A stretch of DNA of 64,000 nt from Pseudofrankia saprophytica (GCF_000235425.2 NZ_KI912266.1:860273-924272), one strand, 5' to 3'. Shown: positions 1 to 9,323, numbered from the stretch's first letter. Notes: generated by a model from the sequence alone, not told the origin. Numbers and translations: made by a program.

Positions 1-548
1 GCATAGGCGACGCCCGCCCGGACGTATCCGCCGCCCGAGAGCCGCCGGCCGTCGGACAGCTCATGGCGCCAGCCGAGCGCGTCGAAGGCGAGCCTCTCCG
101 CGCCATAGCCAAGCGCGACGAACAGGCCACCGGCCACCGCGACGACGACGAGGGTCACGGTGGCCGCCGTGGCGAGCCGGGCCCGGGTGACGCCGTTGCC
201 GACCAGCATCGGCGCGAAGGCCGACGTCATCGACAGGCCGGCGGCGAACGGTATGAACCGCTGCCAGCCCGAAAACCCGTGCTGCCAGAGGCTGTGGTCG
301 GACGAACCCACCGCGGCGACGACGCCCAGCACGATGCCGAAACCGGCGGCGACGACCAGCCACAGCAGGCCGATCCAGATCATGGTGCCGGCCGTGGTGA
401 TCGCGGCGACGTTCGCCAGCGGCGGCGGCCCTTCCCGGTTCGCGGTCCGGGCCGAGGTCACGACCGCGGCCGCCGCGGCCGCCGGGACGGCCGGGGGACG
501 GCCGGCGGCATCCGTCTCGGCTGCTTCCGCCTTGGCTGCTTCCGTCAT
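1..548 (-). CDS. ABC transporter permease (partial, runs off left edge)
   Basis: Reading the minus strand from an ATG at 548 gives an open frame that leaves the window at base 1. After an Ala-rich cytoplasmic N-terminus of about 55 residues come a hydrophobic segment (about residues 55-80, containing MIWIGLLWLVVAAGFGIV), a loop with an FSGWQRF motif, and further hydrophobic stretches (about 98-115 and 125-148). This is the pattern of an ABC-2 type multi-span permease. The ATG overlaps the stop of the ATP-binding gene (ATGA at 548-545), so the two are translationally coupled and probably form one exporter. The substrate cannot be inferred. The C-terminal half is outside the window. Confidence 0.7.
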   Translation of the reverse strand, partial: MTEAAKAEAAETDAAGRPPAVPAAAAAAVVTSARTANREGPPPLANVAAITTAGTMIWIGLLWLVVAAGFGIVLGVVAAVGSSDHSLWQHGFSGWQRFIPFAAGLSMTSAFAPMLVGNGVTRARLATAATVTLVVVAVAGGLFVALGYGAERLAFDALGWRHELSDGRRLSGGGYVRAGVAY

Positions 549-1621
549 GAGGTGCGCTCCCGGTGGTCGCCGGACCGGAGCCGGTCATCGGTAAGGCAGG
601 TGACGAGCCTGCGCAGCCCCACCGGGCTGACGCTGATCCCGGCGCGGTCCGCCGCGCTGAGCGCGTCGGGGGGCACCTGGCCGGCGAGCACGACCGAGCG
701 GAGCCGGCCCAGCCGGCGGTCGGCCACCACGGCCACGGCCTCACCGGTCAGGGCGTCCCTCATCAGGGCATCGCCGATCAGGGCATCGCCGGCCGTTGCC
801 TCGTCGGCCGTGGCCGTGGCCGTTGCCGTTGCCTCGTCGGCCGTGGCATCGCCGGTCAGGGTGTGGACGAGGGCGGCGACGGCATCGGCATCGCCGGTCA
901 GCTCTCGGCCGAGGCCGCGCAGGTCGGCGGCCCGCACCGCGGCCAGCACCCGCCCGCGGCCGAGGAGAACGACGTCGTCGAGCAGGCCTCCGTCATCATC
1001 CACGCCGCGGATGCCCTCGGCGCCCTGCTCCCCCACCGTGGCACCGGCGAGGATGACCGTCCGCGGATGGGCGGCCTGGTCGGCGCGCAGCTCCTCCTGG
1101 AAGGTCGACTGGTGCGCGGGCTCCAGCTCCAGATGCGCCTCGTCGACCATCGTCAGTGGCGCCCTGGTGGCCAGCCCCATCGTCACCGCCAGCGCCGCCC
1201 GTCGGCCCCGGGCCAGTTGACCGACCTTCGCGCCGGCGGCCACCTCGAACCGGTCGAGCAGCGTGTCCGCGAAGGCCTGGTCCCAGCGGGGACGCAGCAG
1301 GGCGACGATCTCCAGCACCTCGCGGACAGTCGTCGACTCGTCGACCCCGATCCCGCCCCGGCCGTCGACCAGGCTGATCCCGTTCATCAGCCGCGCGTTC
1401 TCGTAGGGGTCGTCACCGTCGACGCGCACCGTCCCGGCGGACGGGCGCCGGTAGGCGGCCAGGCAGGCGAGCAGCGTCGACTTCCCGGCCCCTTCCCGGC
1501 CGAAGAGGCCGCAGACGCGGCCCGGCTCCACGGAGAACGAGGCATCATCCAGCGCCGGTGGCGCCGAACCGCCACCCCGACAGCGGACCGTGAGCCGCTG
1601 AACGTCCACTCGATAGCTCAT
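545..1621 (-). CDS. ABC transporter ATP-binding protein
   Basis: 358-residue nucleotide-binding subunit that should power the permease encoded just downstream. It has a clear Walker A (GREGAGKST, about residue 40), a Walker B-like TMVDEA, and a weak signature region (LARGRR instead of LSGGQ). The C-terminal third is low complexity (DATADEATATATATADEATA followed by GDAL-type repeats), encoded by short in-frame DNA repeats. ATG at 1621 is chosen because the ABC fold starts right there (MSYRVDVQRLTV); an in-frame ATG at 1651 would add ten residues. ABC-2 type heterologous exporter ATPases are the nearest family. The weak signature motif makes normal activity less certain. Confidence 0.8.
   Translation of the reverse strand: MSYRVDVQRLTVRCRGGGSAPPALDDASFSVEPGRVCGLFGREGAGKSTLLACLAAYRRPSAGTVRVDGDDPYENARLMNGISLVDGRGGIGVDESTTVREVLEIVALLRPRWDQAFADTLLDRFEVAAGAKVGQLARGRRAALAVTMGLATRAPLTMVDEAHLELEPAHQSTFQEELRADQAAHPRTVILAGATVGEQGAEGIRGVDDDGGLLDDVVLLGRGRVLAAVRAADLRGLGRELTGDADAVAALVHTLTGDATADEATATATATADEATAGDALIGDALMRDALTGEAVAVVADRRLGRLRSVVLAGQVPPDALSAADRAGISVSPVGLRRLVTCLTDDRLRSGDHRERTS
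749..851. repeat. In-frame minisatellite in ABC ATPase gene
   Basis: Three 15-bp units start at 749, 764 and 779 (form cagggcatcgccgat). They are followed by degenerate gccgtg/gccgtt hexamers to about 851. All periods are multiples of three, so the reading frame of the ABC ATPase is kept and the repeat adds an Asp/Ala/Thr-rich linker. Confidence 0.75.
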
Positions 1622-1721
1622 GCCGCCAGGCTGTGCCAGCCACCCGGCCACCGCCTACGGCCATTGGGCTATGGCTCGACGACCTCAGTTGATTCCGCCT
1701 CCGTTGATCCCGTGGAAGCGG

Positions 1722-2513
1722 CTATCCGGCGTCGAGGTGGGCGTCATGGACGAGCAAAGCGATCTGTACGCGGTTGTCGAGACCGAGGCGTACAAACAGC
1801 TTCGAGACGTAGGACTTGACGGTCGCGACGCTCATATAGAGCTCGGCGGCGATCTGGGCGTTGGACAGCCCGCGCCCGACCGCGAGCGCCACTTCGCGTT
1901 CCCGCTCGCTGAGCTGGTCGAGCAGGGTGCGGGCGCGCCAGACCTCCGCCGACGCGCGCGGCGCGGCCGACGCGCCTGGCGTGAAGGCCGGCGGCGACGC
2001 GCCCGTGGAGTCGGTGGCCGCCGCGGGGGTGGCCGCCGAGGACGCGGCGGCGTGCGCCATGAGGCGGCGGAGCACCGCGGGCGACAGGATCGGGTCTCCG
2101 GCCGCGACCCGCCGGATGGCACGGATGATCTCGGCCGGCGGGGTGTCCTTGAGCAGGAATCCGCTCGCGCCGGCCCGCAGCGCCCGCAGCACATGCTCGT
2201 CCGTGTCGAACGTGGTCAGGACGAGGACCTCGGGCGGGTCCGCCCGGGCGCGCAACGCCTCCGTCGCGGCCAGGCCGTCGACCCTCGGCATCCGGATGTC
2301 CATGAGCACCACGTCCGGGCCGTGCGCCTCGACCGCGGCCAGCACCTCGTCGCCGTCGCCCGCCTCGCCGACGAGCGCGACTTCATCCCCACCGCCGAAC
2401 ACCATGGCCAGCGCCGCCCGTACCAGCGGGTCATCGTCGACGACCAGTACCCGCACGGGTGCGGCCGGCCCGCCGGTCGCGCCAGGCGGAGCAGTCTGCC
2501 GTGGATCGGTCAT
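1722..2513 (-). CDS. NarL/LuxR-family response regulator
   Basis: 263-residue two-component response regulator, partner of the histidine kinase encoded immediately upstream on the same strand. The receiver domain has the acidic pair DDD (in VLVVDDDPLVR), the phospho-acceptor Asp in VLMDIRMP, the Thr of VLVLTTF and the Lys of LLKDTP. A variable Ala/Pro/Ser linker leads to a LuxR-type helix-turn-helix (LSEREREVALAVGRGLSN, then IAAELYMSVATVKSYVSKL). ATG at 2513 overlaps the kinase stop (ATGA), which sets the start; a longer in-frame reading to 2624 would only add Arg-rich sequence. It should bind DNA as a phosphorylated dimer. Targets are unknown; the adjacent ABC transporter about 100 bp downstream is an obvious candidate. 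Confidence 0.93.
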   Translation of the reverse strand: MTDPRQTAPPGATGGPAAPVRVLVVDDDPLVRAALAMVFGGGDEVALVGEAGDGDEVLAAVEAHGPDVVLMDIRMPRVDGLAATEALRARADPPEVLVLTTFDTDEHVLRALRAGASGFLLKDTPPAEIIRAIRRVAAGDPILSPAVLRRLMAHAAASSAATPAAATDSTGASPPAFTPGASAAPRASAEVWRARTLLDQLSEREREVALAVGRGLSNAQIAAELYMSVATVKSYVSKLFVRLGLDNRVQIALLVHDAHLDAG

Positions 2514-4063
2514 CCGCCGCTCCCGCCCGGTTCGCGCGCCGACCGGGTTCCGGTGATCGTTCCTGCGGTGGTTCCGCTGATGGTTCCGGCGTTCTCGACC
2601 GGCGTCCATGACAGCCAGGCACACACGCGAAACTCACCGTCCGCGGTCACCTCGTGCCGAAGCGCCCCGCCGGCCAGGGCCGCCCGCTCAGCCAGCCCGA
2701 CCAGCCCCGCTCCGCCGGTTGGCTCGGACCGCCCGGCCGACTCGGGGGCCGCGGACGGGCCGGTCTGGTTGCGGACCTCGATGCGCAGTCCCTCGCCGAC
2801 CGAACCGTCGACCATCAGCGTGACCGGCCGCCCCGGCGCGTGCTTGCGGGCGTTGGTCAGCGCCTCCTGGACGATCCGGTAAGCGCCGCGGGCGGCTACC
2901 GGCCATACCGTGTGCGGCTCGACCACGCGGTAGTAGGCCCGGACGGCGGTACCGGCGCGACGGGACTCGCCGACGAGGGCCGCCAGGTCCGCAAGGCCAG
3001 GCGTCTCCGGGACCGGCGCGTACCCGTCGACCGGCCCGGCACCCTCGCCGCCGACCCTCTCGCCCGTCTCGACCCGCCCGACCCGCTCGACATGGACGAC
3101 CCGCTCGACCCGCTCGGCATGGACGACCTGGTCGGGCCCAGGCCCAGGCTCAGGCATGGGCTCAGGCACCGACTCAGACACGGGTTCGGACACGGGCTCG
3201 GACTCGGGCACGGGCTCGGGTCCGGGCTCGGGTCCGGGCTCGGGTCCGGGCTCGGGCATGGCATCGTCCTGCCGGAGAAGGCCGATCACCTGGCGCAGCT
3301 CGACGAGAGCCTGCCGGGCGCTGGTACGGACCGCGCCGGCGGCGTGGGCGAGCTGTTCGGGTGGCGCGTTCGGCCTGAACTCGAGCGCGCCCGCGTGCAT
3401 GGTCAGCAACGACAACCGGTGGCCGAGGACGTCGTGCATCTCCCGCGCGATGCGGAGCCGTTCCAGCCGGCGGGCGTCGGCCACCTGCCGATGGCGCTCG
3501 GCGTCGGCCAGCGCCGCCCGCTCCCGCCAGGAGATCACGAGCTGCCGGCGGGCATGGATGAACATCCCCCAGCCCGTCACCCCGGCCGTGAGTCCCAGGG
3601 TGAGCACCACCGAGCCCGCGTACGACAGCTCCGGATCCGGCCAGACCAGCGGGTAGAGGAAACCGGGCAACCAGAAGACACCGGCCACCGCGGCGGCCAC
3701 GGGCGGGCGCCGGTGCACGGCGACGCTGAACATCAGGATCAGCAGGCTGAAGGAGGCCGACGCGGAGAACACCCCCAGGGGGGTCAGCGCGAGGGTGAGC
3801 GTCACCGGCCAGCGTCGCCGCCACCACAGCGCCGCGCAGGTCACCAGCCCCGCCGCCAGGTCGGCGGCGCGCAGAGCCGGCGACACGTCGGGCGCCTGCT
3901 CGACGAGCGGCACCCACACCGCGAGCCCGCCCCAGACCGCGGCCACGAAAAGGACCACGTCCACGGCCCAGTCCCGTGCCGACCGGGGTGCCGGCCGGCC
4001 GGCGTCGCCGTCGGCCGGGATCTCCTGGGTGAGCAGGGCCGGCAACAGCCAGTGGTACTCCAT
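2510..4063 (-). CDS. NarL/DesK-type sensor histidine kinase
   Basis: 517-residue membrane histidine kinase. Several N-terminal hydrophobic segments (about residues 35-180) form the sensor. The HisKA_3 dimerisation helix carries the phospho-acceptor His in REMHDVLGHRLSLL, and the C-terminal HATPase_c domain has the N box in EALTNARKHAPG and a glycine-rich GGAGLVGLAER. Between the two lies an unusual insert of about 90 residues rich in Pro-Glu repeats (PEPGPEP, PESEP) followed by ERVERVV-type repeats, encoded by a 12-bp minisatellite. Start ATG 4063 has a GGAG about 7 nt upstream; the in-frame ATG at 4162 does not look coding before it. The stop overlaps the response-regulator start. Confidence 0.9.
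   Translation of the reverse strand: MEYHWLLPALLTQEIPADGDAGRPAPRSARDWAVDVVLFVAAVWGGLAVWVPLVEQAPDVSPALRAADLAAGLVTCAALWWRRRWPVTLTLALTPLGVFSASASFSLLILMFSVAVHRRPPVAAAVAGVFWLPGFLYPLVWPDPELSYAGSVVLTLGLTAGVTGWGMFIHARRQLVISWRERAALADAERHRQVADARRLERLRIAREMHDVLGHRLSLLTMHAGALEFRPNAPPEQLAHAAGAVRTSARQALVELRQVIGLLRQDDAMPEPGPEPGPEPGPEPVPESEPVSEPVSESVPEPMPEPGPGPDQVVHAERVERVVHVERVGRVETGERVGGEGAGPVDGYAPVPETPGLADLAALVGESRRAGTAVRAYYRVVEPHTVWPVAARGAYRIVQEALTNARKHAPGRPVTLMVDGSVGEGLRIEVRNQTGPSAAPESAGRSEPTGGAGLVGLAERAALAGGALRHEVTADGEFRVCAWLSWTPVENAGTISGTTAGTITGTRSAREPGGSGG
3141..3260. repeat. 12-bp minisatellite inside the histidine kinase gene
   Basis: Three perfect copies of ggctcgggtccg and one variant occupy 3213-3260, with degenerate copies extending back to about 3141. 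It encodes a Pro-Glu-rich linker between the dimerisation helix and the ATPase domain of the kinase. Confidence 0.85.
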
Positions 4064-4226
4064 CCGGCGCACTCCGACGCGCCCGCCGGTGCCGACCGCG
4101 CCCATGTGCGGCAGCGTACGGGGTCGACACGTCGTCCGAAACCGCCCGAAGGGCGCTACCAAAGTCGATGCCCGGCCGGCTCGGGCGGCCGCCGACGGGG
4201 CTGTGGGGCGTCGGCGGACCGGGCTT

Positions 4227-6800
4227 TCAGAGCTGGTCGACGGCGGTCACGGTGAGGGCGGCGGCGCCGAGCTCGTCGGAGGCAGCGAGGTCGACCTCGG
4301 CGCTGATGCCCCAGTCGTGGTCGCCGGCCGGGTCGTCGAAGATCTGGCGCAGCAGCCACTTCCCGCGCTCGGTGGCCGTGTCGACGATGAGCATCTTCGG
4401 GCCGCGGGCGTCGGCGCCGGTGCCGATCTCGCGGTGCTCCTCGAAGTACGGCGCCAGGGCGTCCTCCCAGGCCTCGGCGTTCCAGCCGGATTCGGCGTCC
4501 AGCTCGCCGAGGTCGTAGTAGCGGCGCAACGCCGCCAGCTCCACCCGGCGGAACAGCGCGTTGCGGACGAGGACGCGGAAGGCGCGGACGTTCTTCGTGA
4601 CGGCCGGAGGCTTGTCGGTGAGCCGCTCGCCGTGCTCGATCGCGGCGGCGGCGGCGAGGTCGCCCTTCGTCGGGTTACGGAGGCGTTCCCATTCGTCCAG
4701 CAGGCTGGAGTCGACCTGGCGGACCAGCTCGCCGAGCCATTCGATGAGGTCGGTGAGCTCCTCGGTGCGTGCCGCGTCCGGAACCGTCTGGCGCACCGCC
4801 TTGTAGGCGTCGGCGAGATAGCGCAGCAGCAGGCCCTCGGAGCGGGCCAGCCCGTAGAACTGGATGTACTCGGCGAACGTCATCGCCCGCTCGTACATGT
4901 CGCGCACGACCGTCTTCGGCGAGAGCTCGTAGTCGTCGACCCACGGATGGCCGCGCCGGTAGATCTCCAGCGCGGCGGTGAGCAGCTCGTCGAGCGGCTT
5001 CGGGTAGGTGACCTCCTGCAGGGCCTCCATCCGGTCGTCGTACTCCATGCCTTCGGCCTTCATCGCCGCGACAGCCTCGCCGCGCGCCTTGAACTGCTGC
5101 GCGGACAGCACCTGGCGCGGGTTGTCGAGCGTCGACTCGATGACGGACAGCGCGTCGAGCGGATAGTCGGGCGCCTCCTTGTCGAGCAGGTCGAGGGCGC
5201 CGAGCGCGAACGGCGAGAGCGGCTGGTTGAGCGCGAAGTCGAACTGCAGGTCGACAGTGAGCCGGATCGTGCGGCCCTCCGCGTCCGGCTCGTCGAGCTT
5301 CTCGACGACACCGGCGGCGAGCAGCGCCCGGTAGATCGCGATCGCGCGATGGATGTGCCGGCGCCGCGCGGCGGTGTCCTCATGGTTGTCGGTGAGCAGA
5401 TGGCGCATCGCGGTGAACGCGTCGCCGGGCCGGGAGATGACGTTCAGCAGCAGCGAGTGGGTGACCCGGAAATGCGACGTCAGCGGCTCCGGCTCGGCGG
5501 AGACGAGTCGCTCGTAGGTGGGCTGGCCCCAGCCGACCTGGCCCTCCGGCGGCTTCCTGCGAACGACCTTGCGGCGCTTCTTCGGGTCGTCGCCGGCCTT
5601 CGCCAGCGCCTTCTCGTTCTCGATGACGTGCTCGGGCGCCTGCACGACGACGTAGCCGGCGGTGTCGTAGCCGGCCCGGCCGGCGCGCCCGGCGATCTGG
5701 TGGAACTCGCGGGCGGTCAGGATCCGGTTCCTCGTCCCGTCGTACTTCGACAGCGACGTGAACATGACCGAGCGGATCGGGACGTTGATGCCGACGCCGA
5801 GGGTGTCCGTCCCGCAGATGACCTTCAGCAGGCCGGCCTGAGCGAGGATCTCCACCAGCCGCCGGTACTTCGGCAGCATCCCGGCGTGGTGCACGCCGAT
5901 CCCGTGGCGAACCAGCCGGGACAGCGTCTTGCCGAACCCGGAGGTGAACCGGAAACCGCCGATCGCCGCCGCGATCTGCTCCTTCTCGGCCTTCGTCGCG
6001 ACGTTGATGCTGGTCAGCGCCTGGGCTCGCTCCAGCGCCGCCGCCTGCGTGAAGTGGACGATGTAGACGGGAGCCTGGTGGGTGGAGAGGAGCTCCTCGA
6101 TCGTCTCCTGCAGCGGCGTCACGACGTACTTGAAGTACAACGGGACCGGCCGGTCCACGGAACGGACGACGGCCGTCGGGCGACCGGTGCGCCGGGTCAG
6201 GTCCTCCTCGAACCGCTTGACGTCGCCCAGCGTCGCCGACATGAGGATGAACTGGGCCCCCGACAGCTCGATCAACGGAACCTGCCAGGCCCAGCCGCGG
6301 TCCGGGTCGGCATAGAAGTGGAACTCATCCATCACGACCTGGCCGACGTCCGCGGCCGAGCCCTCGCGCAATGCCAGGTTCGCCAGGATCTCGGCCGTGC
6401 AGCAGATGATCGGAGCCTTCTCGTTGACGCCCGCGTCACCGGTGATCATGCCGACGTTCTCGGCGCCGAAGATCTCGATCAGCGCGAAGAACTTCTCCGA
6501 GACCAGCGCCTTGATGGGCGCGGTGTAGAAGGAGCGCCGCCCGGTCGCGAGCGCCGCGAAGTGCGCCCCGGCCGCCACCATGCTCTTCCCCGAACCGGTC
6601 GGGGTGGAGAGGATGACATGCGCGCCGGAGACGATCTCGATCAGCGCCTCCTGCTGGTGCGGGTAGAGGCTCAGCCCCTGCTCCCCGGCCCACTCCTCGA
6701 AGGTCGCGTAGATCGCGTCCTCGCCGAGCGGGTCCTCGCGGGCAGCGGCCAGCCCGCCCGGTGGCAGGGCGTCCATAAGATCGGTCGTCGCAAGCGTCAT
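4227..6800 (-). CDS. DEAD/DEAH-box Ski2-like helicase with DUF3516
   Basis: 857-residue SF2 RNA/DNA helicase of the actinobacterial Ski2-like type. Motifs in order: Q-region LSLYPHQQEA, Walker A STPTGSGKSM, motif Ia TAPIKALVSEK, DEAH-type box VVMDEFHFY, motif III MSATLG, motif V GTDTLGVGIN, motif VI QIAGRAGRAGYD. The C-terminal half (about residues 450-857) matches the DUF3516-type extension found only with these helicases. It is a housekeeping-type gene with no obvious partner. The 163 bp between its stop and the two-component operon holds no gene. ATG 6800 is preferred because GGAAG lies 5 nt upstream; ATG 6824 is also in frame. Confidence 0.9.
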   Translation of the reverse strand: MTLATTDLMDALPPGGLAAAREDPLGEDAIYATFEEWAGEQGLSLYPHQQEALIEIVSGAHVILSTPTGSGKSMVAAGAHFAALATGRRSFYTAPIKALVSEKFFALIEIFGAENVGMITGDAGVNEKAPIICCTAEILANLALREGSAADVGQVVMDEFHFYADPDRGWAWQVPLIELSGAQFILMSATLGDVKRFEEDLTRRTGRPTAVVRSVDRPVPLYFKYVVTPLQETIEELLSTHQAPVYIVHFTQAAALERAQALTSINVATKAEKEQIAAAIGGFRFTSGFGKTLSRLVRHGIGVHHAGMLPKYRRLVEILAQAGLLKVICGTDTLGVGINVPIRSVMFTSLSKYDGTRNRILTAREFHQIAGRAGRAGYDTAGYVVVQAPEHVIENEKALAKAGDDPKKRRKVVRRKPPEGQVGWGQPTYERLVSAEPEPLTSHFRVTHSLLLNVISRPGDAFTAMRHLLTDNHEDTAARRRHIHRAIAIYRALLAAGVVEKLDEPDAEGRTIRLTVDLQFDFALNQPLSPFALGALDLLDKEAPDYPLDALSVIESTLDNPRQVLSAQQFKARGEAVAAMKAEGMEYDDRMEALQEVTYPKPLDELLTAALEIYRRGHPWVDDYELSPKTVVRDMYERAMTFAEYIQFYGLARSEGLLLRYLADAYKAVRQTVPDAARTEELTDLIEWLGELVRQVDSSLLDEWERLRNPTKGDLAAAAAIEHGERLTDKPPAVTKNVRAFRVLVRNALFRRVELAALRRYYDLGELDAESGWNAEAWEDALAPYFEEHREIGTGADARGPKMLIVDTATERGKWLLRQIFDDPAGDHDWGISAEVDLAASDELGAAALTVTAVDQL

Positions 6801-7173
6801 GGTGCTTCCGATCGTGCCTGACATTCCGGCCCGCTGGTATTCCGGCCCGCTGGCCGGCTACCCCGACGATCCTCCGCCACCCGGGCCCCGGCCAGCCGGC
6901 GAGCCTCCGGAACCAGCCGGCGGGGCCTCCGTAGCCAGCCGGCGATCCTGAGCGCGGACCCCAACCGGGCGAGAATCGAGTCGTGCGAGCCCGTTCGAGC
7001 CCTCCTCGTCCGTCGTCACCGCCATCGACATCGCCATCGCCATCGCCTCGATCGTCGCCGGCGCCGGCGCCGGCGCTGTCGCTGTCGCTGTCGACGCGGC
7101 TGACGTCGCCGCCGCTGCGGCGACCGGCGTCGCGACCGACGTCACGGCTGGCGTCGCGAAGGCGGCCGTCGTC
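6801..7173. other. Divergent intergenic region
   Basis: About 370 bp between the divergent helicase and YdcF-like genes. It must hold both promoters, but I cannot place either with confidence. It contains degenerate gccatc and gtcgct runs at 7020-7100 and no convincing ORF. Confidence 0.4.
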
Positions 7174-8031
7174 ATGTGGGTGACGATGCTCGTGGTAGCG
7201 GTAGTGGGAGTCATCGCGCTCGCCGGCCTGGTGGTCGGTACCGCCGAGATCCCGCACTGGGCCGCCTCCCGCCGGCATCTCGATCCGCTCGCCCGGCGCC
7301 CACCGAGGACCGGCGTGACCAGGCCCGACCTGGGGACCGATTCAGCGTCCGCCGGCGAGGGAGACGGGGGAACCGCGACTGGGGTCGTCGGGGAGACCGT
7401 GCTCGTTCTCGGCTATCCATCGGCCCGTGACGGCCGGACACACCCGCTGCAGCGCTGGCGCACCGAGATCGCGGTCCGGTCAATGAGCCACGACGGAAGC
7501 CAGGCTGGCGACCAGGCGAGAGGCCAGGCACACGACGTCGGCGGCCGAGCCGGCATGGACGGCACGTCGCTGGTCTCGGACGGCGCTCTGCCGGTCTCGG
7601 ACGGCACACTGCTGGTCTTCAGCGGGGCCGCCACGCGGGGAGCGGTGATCGCCGAGGCCGAGGCGATGGCGCGCTATGCGCGGGAGGTACTCGGAGTGCC
7701 CCCGGAACAGATCGTCCTGGAGACTCAAGCGCACACCACCAAGCAAAATCTCGCGTTCGCGATGACCTACCTGGAATCGGCGGCGACCATCAAGATTGCC
7801 TCCGATCCGCTGCATGCGGCCCGAGCGCGTCGCTACCTCCGCCAGCTCCGTCCCGATCTGGCATGCCGCCTCGTTGCCGCGGACGACTACCGTCCGTTGG
7901 AAAAGCTCCCTCTGAAACTCGGCACCGTCGCCTACGAAGTAACCCGCCCCGCCCTCCGCCACGTCATGCCACCGCTACGCACCTGGCATCAGGAGCGGAT
8001 CCGACGCCGGGCCAACCGCGCAGCGGGGTAA
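7174..8031 (+). CDS. YdcF/DUF218 (SanA/ElyC-type) membrane-anchored protein
   Basis: 285 residues. An N-terminal transmembrane helix (VTMLVVAVVGVIALAGLVV) is followed by a DUF218 domain: VLVLGYPS, the LLVFSGAATRG loop, an EAEAMARYAREVLGVP helix, and the LETQAHTTKQNLAF motif, which corresponds to the family's E..S.nT.eNa signature. DUF218 proteins act at the cell envelope and affect peptidoglycan or envelope permeability; the exact reaction is not settled. A low-complexity insert (about residues 95-150) separates the first strand from the SGA motif. ATG 7174 is the first start codon after an in-frame stop at 6949. Confidence 0.8.
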   Translation: MWVTMLVVAVVGVIALAGLVVGTAEIPHWAASRRHLDPLARRPPRTGVTRPDLGTDSASAGEGDGGTATGVVGETVLVLGYPSARDGRTHPLQRWRTEIAVRSMSHDGSQAGDQARGQAHDVGGRAGMDGTSLVSDGALPVSDGTLLVFSGAATRGAVIAEAEAMARYAREVLGVPPEQIVLETQAHTTKQNLAFAMTYLESAATIKIASDPLHAARARRYLRQLRPDLACRLVAADDYRPLEKLPLKLGTVAYEVTRPALRHVMPPLRTWHQERIRRRANRAAG

Positions 8032-8050
8032 CGGAAAGCCACGGCGACCC

Positions 8051-8140
8051 GAGAAGGCGGAGCCAACCCGAGAAGGCGGAGCCAACCCGAGAAGGCGGAG
8101 CCAACCCGAGAAGGCGGAGCCAACCCGAGAAGGCGGAGCC
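8051..8140. repeat. 19-bp tandem repeat, 4.7 copies
   Basis: The unit gagaaggcggagccaaccc starts at 8051, 8070, 8089, 8108 and 8127 (last copy partial), all copies identical. It begins 19 bp after the DUF218 stop codon. The 19-bp period is not a multiple of three, so it is not coding. It has no CRISPR-like spacers. The rest of 8032-8382 holds no gene; 8383 has a G-run ribosome binding site. Confidence 0.95.
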
Positions 8141-8382
8141 GGCCTCACCGGGCAGTGACTCTCGCGCCGACGCAGGGACCGTAGGCTGCCGCCCCAGCGT
8201 CGCCGGAAGCAGGCATGGCCGCCGACTCCCGTAGTCGACCCAGGCCGAGAAAAAACGGGCGAGCAATCCCTGCGGTGCGGTCAACACCGGATGAACAGGA
8301 TTGCGCCATCGCGTGCGTTCCCCGTGTCTTTTTCATTGGCCTGCAACTAGCTTGGTCACCTCAAGTGACTCGGGGGGGCACT

Positions 8383-9072
8383 ATGCGAGATTTCTCATTG
8401 TCCAGACAGCGGTTCGACTCTGCGGTCATCTCTGCGGTCATCGCGACGAAGGATGGACGGCGAGCAGCGTCCGCTGGAGGTCGACGAATTCGCCTCACAT
8501 GCGCCGTGGCGGTGGCTGTACCAGCCGCCGTTTTGCTACTGGGACTGTCCGCCTGCGCGTCCGCGACAAAGGACAGCCTGGCTAACGCTGGCCGGATTCA
8601 GACTGCTGACGTCCTGTCGGACGGGATCACGACGACACCGGCCTCGGCGACCGTATCCGCATCGGCCTCGGTAGCGACGTCCTCAGCGCCACCCAGCCCG
8701 ACGCCAACCACGGCCAATCCGCCGATGCCCTTCGCCGCCGCCAACCAGCCCGGCGCGACGCGGCCGCCAGCGCGCCCCGCGGCCCCGGCCACAACCGCGG
8801 TTCCCGCCCCGGTCAGGACCACCACCGCCGCGCCCGCACCCGCGCCGGCTCCAGCACCGGCCCGGACAACGGCCGCCGCTCCCGCTCCGCCGGCCAGCTC
8901 GAACTGCGATCCGGCCTACCCGGACGTCTGCCTGGAAGATGGCAAGGGCGACTACGACTGCGCCGGCGGCTCTGGCAATGGCCCGAACTACGTGCGCGGA
9001 CCGGTCCGCGTCCTGGCACCGGATCCCTTTGGCCTGGACGCGGACGGCGACGGCGTCGGCTGCCAGAGCTAG
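8383..9072 (+). CDS. Lipoprotein with C-terminal Excalibur calcium-binding domain
   Basis: 229-residue exported lipoprotein. About 33 cytoplasmic residues precede a signal segment (VAVAVPAAVLLLGLSAC) ending in an LSAC lipobox; the Cys would be acylated. A long Ala/Pro/Thr-rich wall-spanning region follows. The last 55 residues form an Excalibur domain: CDPAYPDVCLEDG, YDCAGG, and the Ca-binding loop DADGDGVGC. The start is set by a run of G residues at 8372-8378 before ATG 8383; the reading upstream to 8215 looks non-coding. It is a tandem paralogue of the next gene, whose Excalibur domain is nearly identical. A cell-surface role is likely; the ligand is unknown beyond predicted Ca2+. Confidence 0.82.
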   Translation: MRDFSLSRQRFDSAVISAVIATKDGRRAASAGGRRIRLTCAVAVAVPAAVLLLGLSACASATKDSLANAGRIQTADVLSDGITTTPASATVSASASVATSSAPPSPTPTTANPPMPFAAANQPGATRPPARPAAPATTAVPAPVRTTTAAPAPAPAPAPARTTAAAPAPPASSNCDPAYPDVCLEDGKGDYDCAGGSGNGPNYVRGPVRVLAPDPFGLDADGDGVGCQS

Positions 9073-9323
9073 ACACCATCCCGCGGCGGGAGTCTCGGCA
9101 GCGAGATCCGCCACCCACGATCATTCAGTCGCATGCCGCCGTGCCATGCCGCCTCTTCACTGCACGCCTCGTGCCAAGAACGCATCCGGCATCGAACCAA
9201 AAGAGGGAATAGCGGCATCGGGTCGGTTCCGCGCGCTTCACCGTTTCCTGTTCGGAGCGCGCCTGACGCCTTGATGCCGGTTCGAGCGCTAACCTGATCG
9301 ATCTACGGCGATCGAGGAGTGCA

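Noticed and set aside
2654-4255. 533-residue plus-strand frame opposite the histidine kinase
   Set aside because: No motif; its Gly-Leu-Gly-His repeats simply mirror the kinase minisatellite.
3795-6821. 1008-residue plus-strand open frame
   Set aside because: It is the mirror of the DUF3516 helicase gene; composition is Arg/Asp/Leu-rich with no domain, as expected for antisense frames in high-GC DNA.
8051-8140. Possible CRISPR array
   Set aside because: The 19-bp units are directly contiguous without spacers and no cas gene is present in the window.
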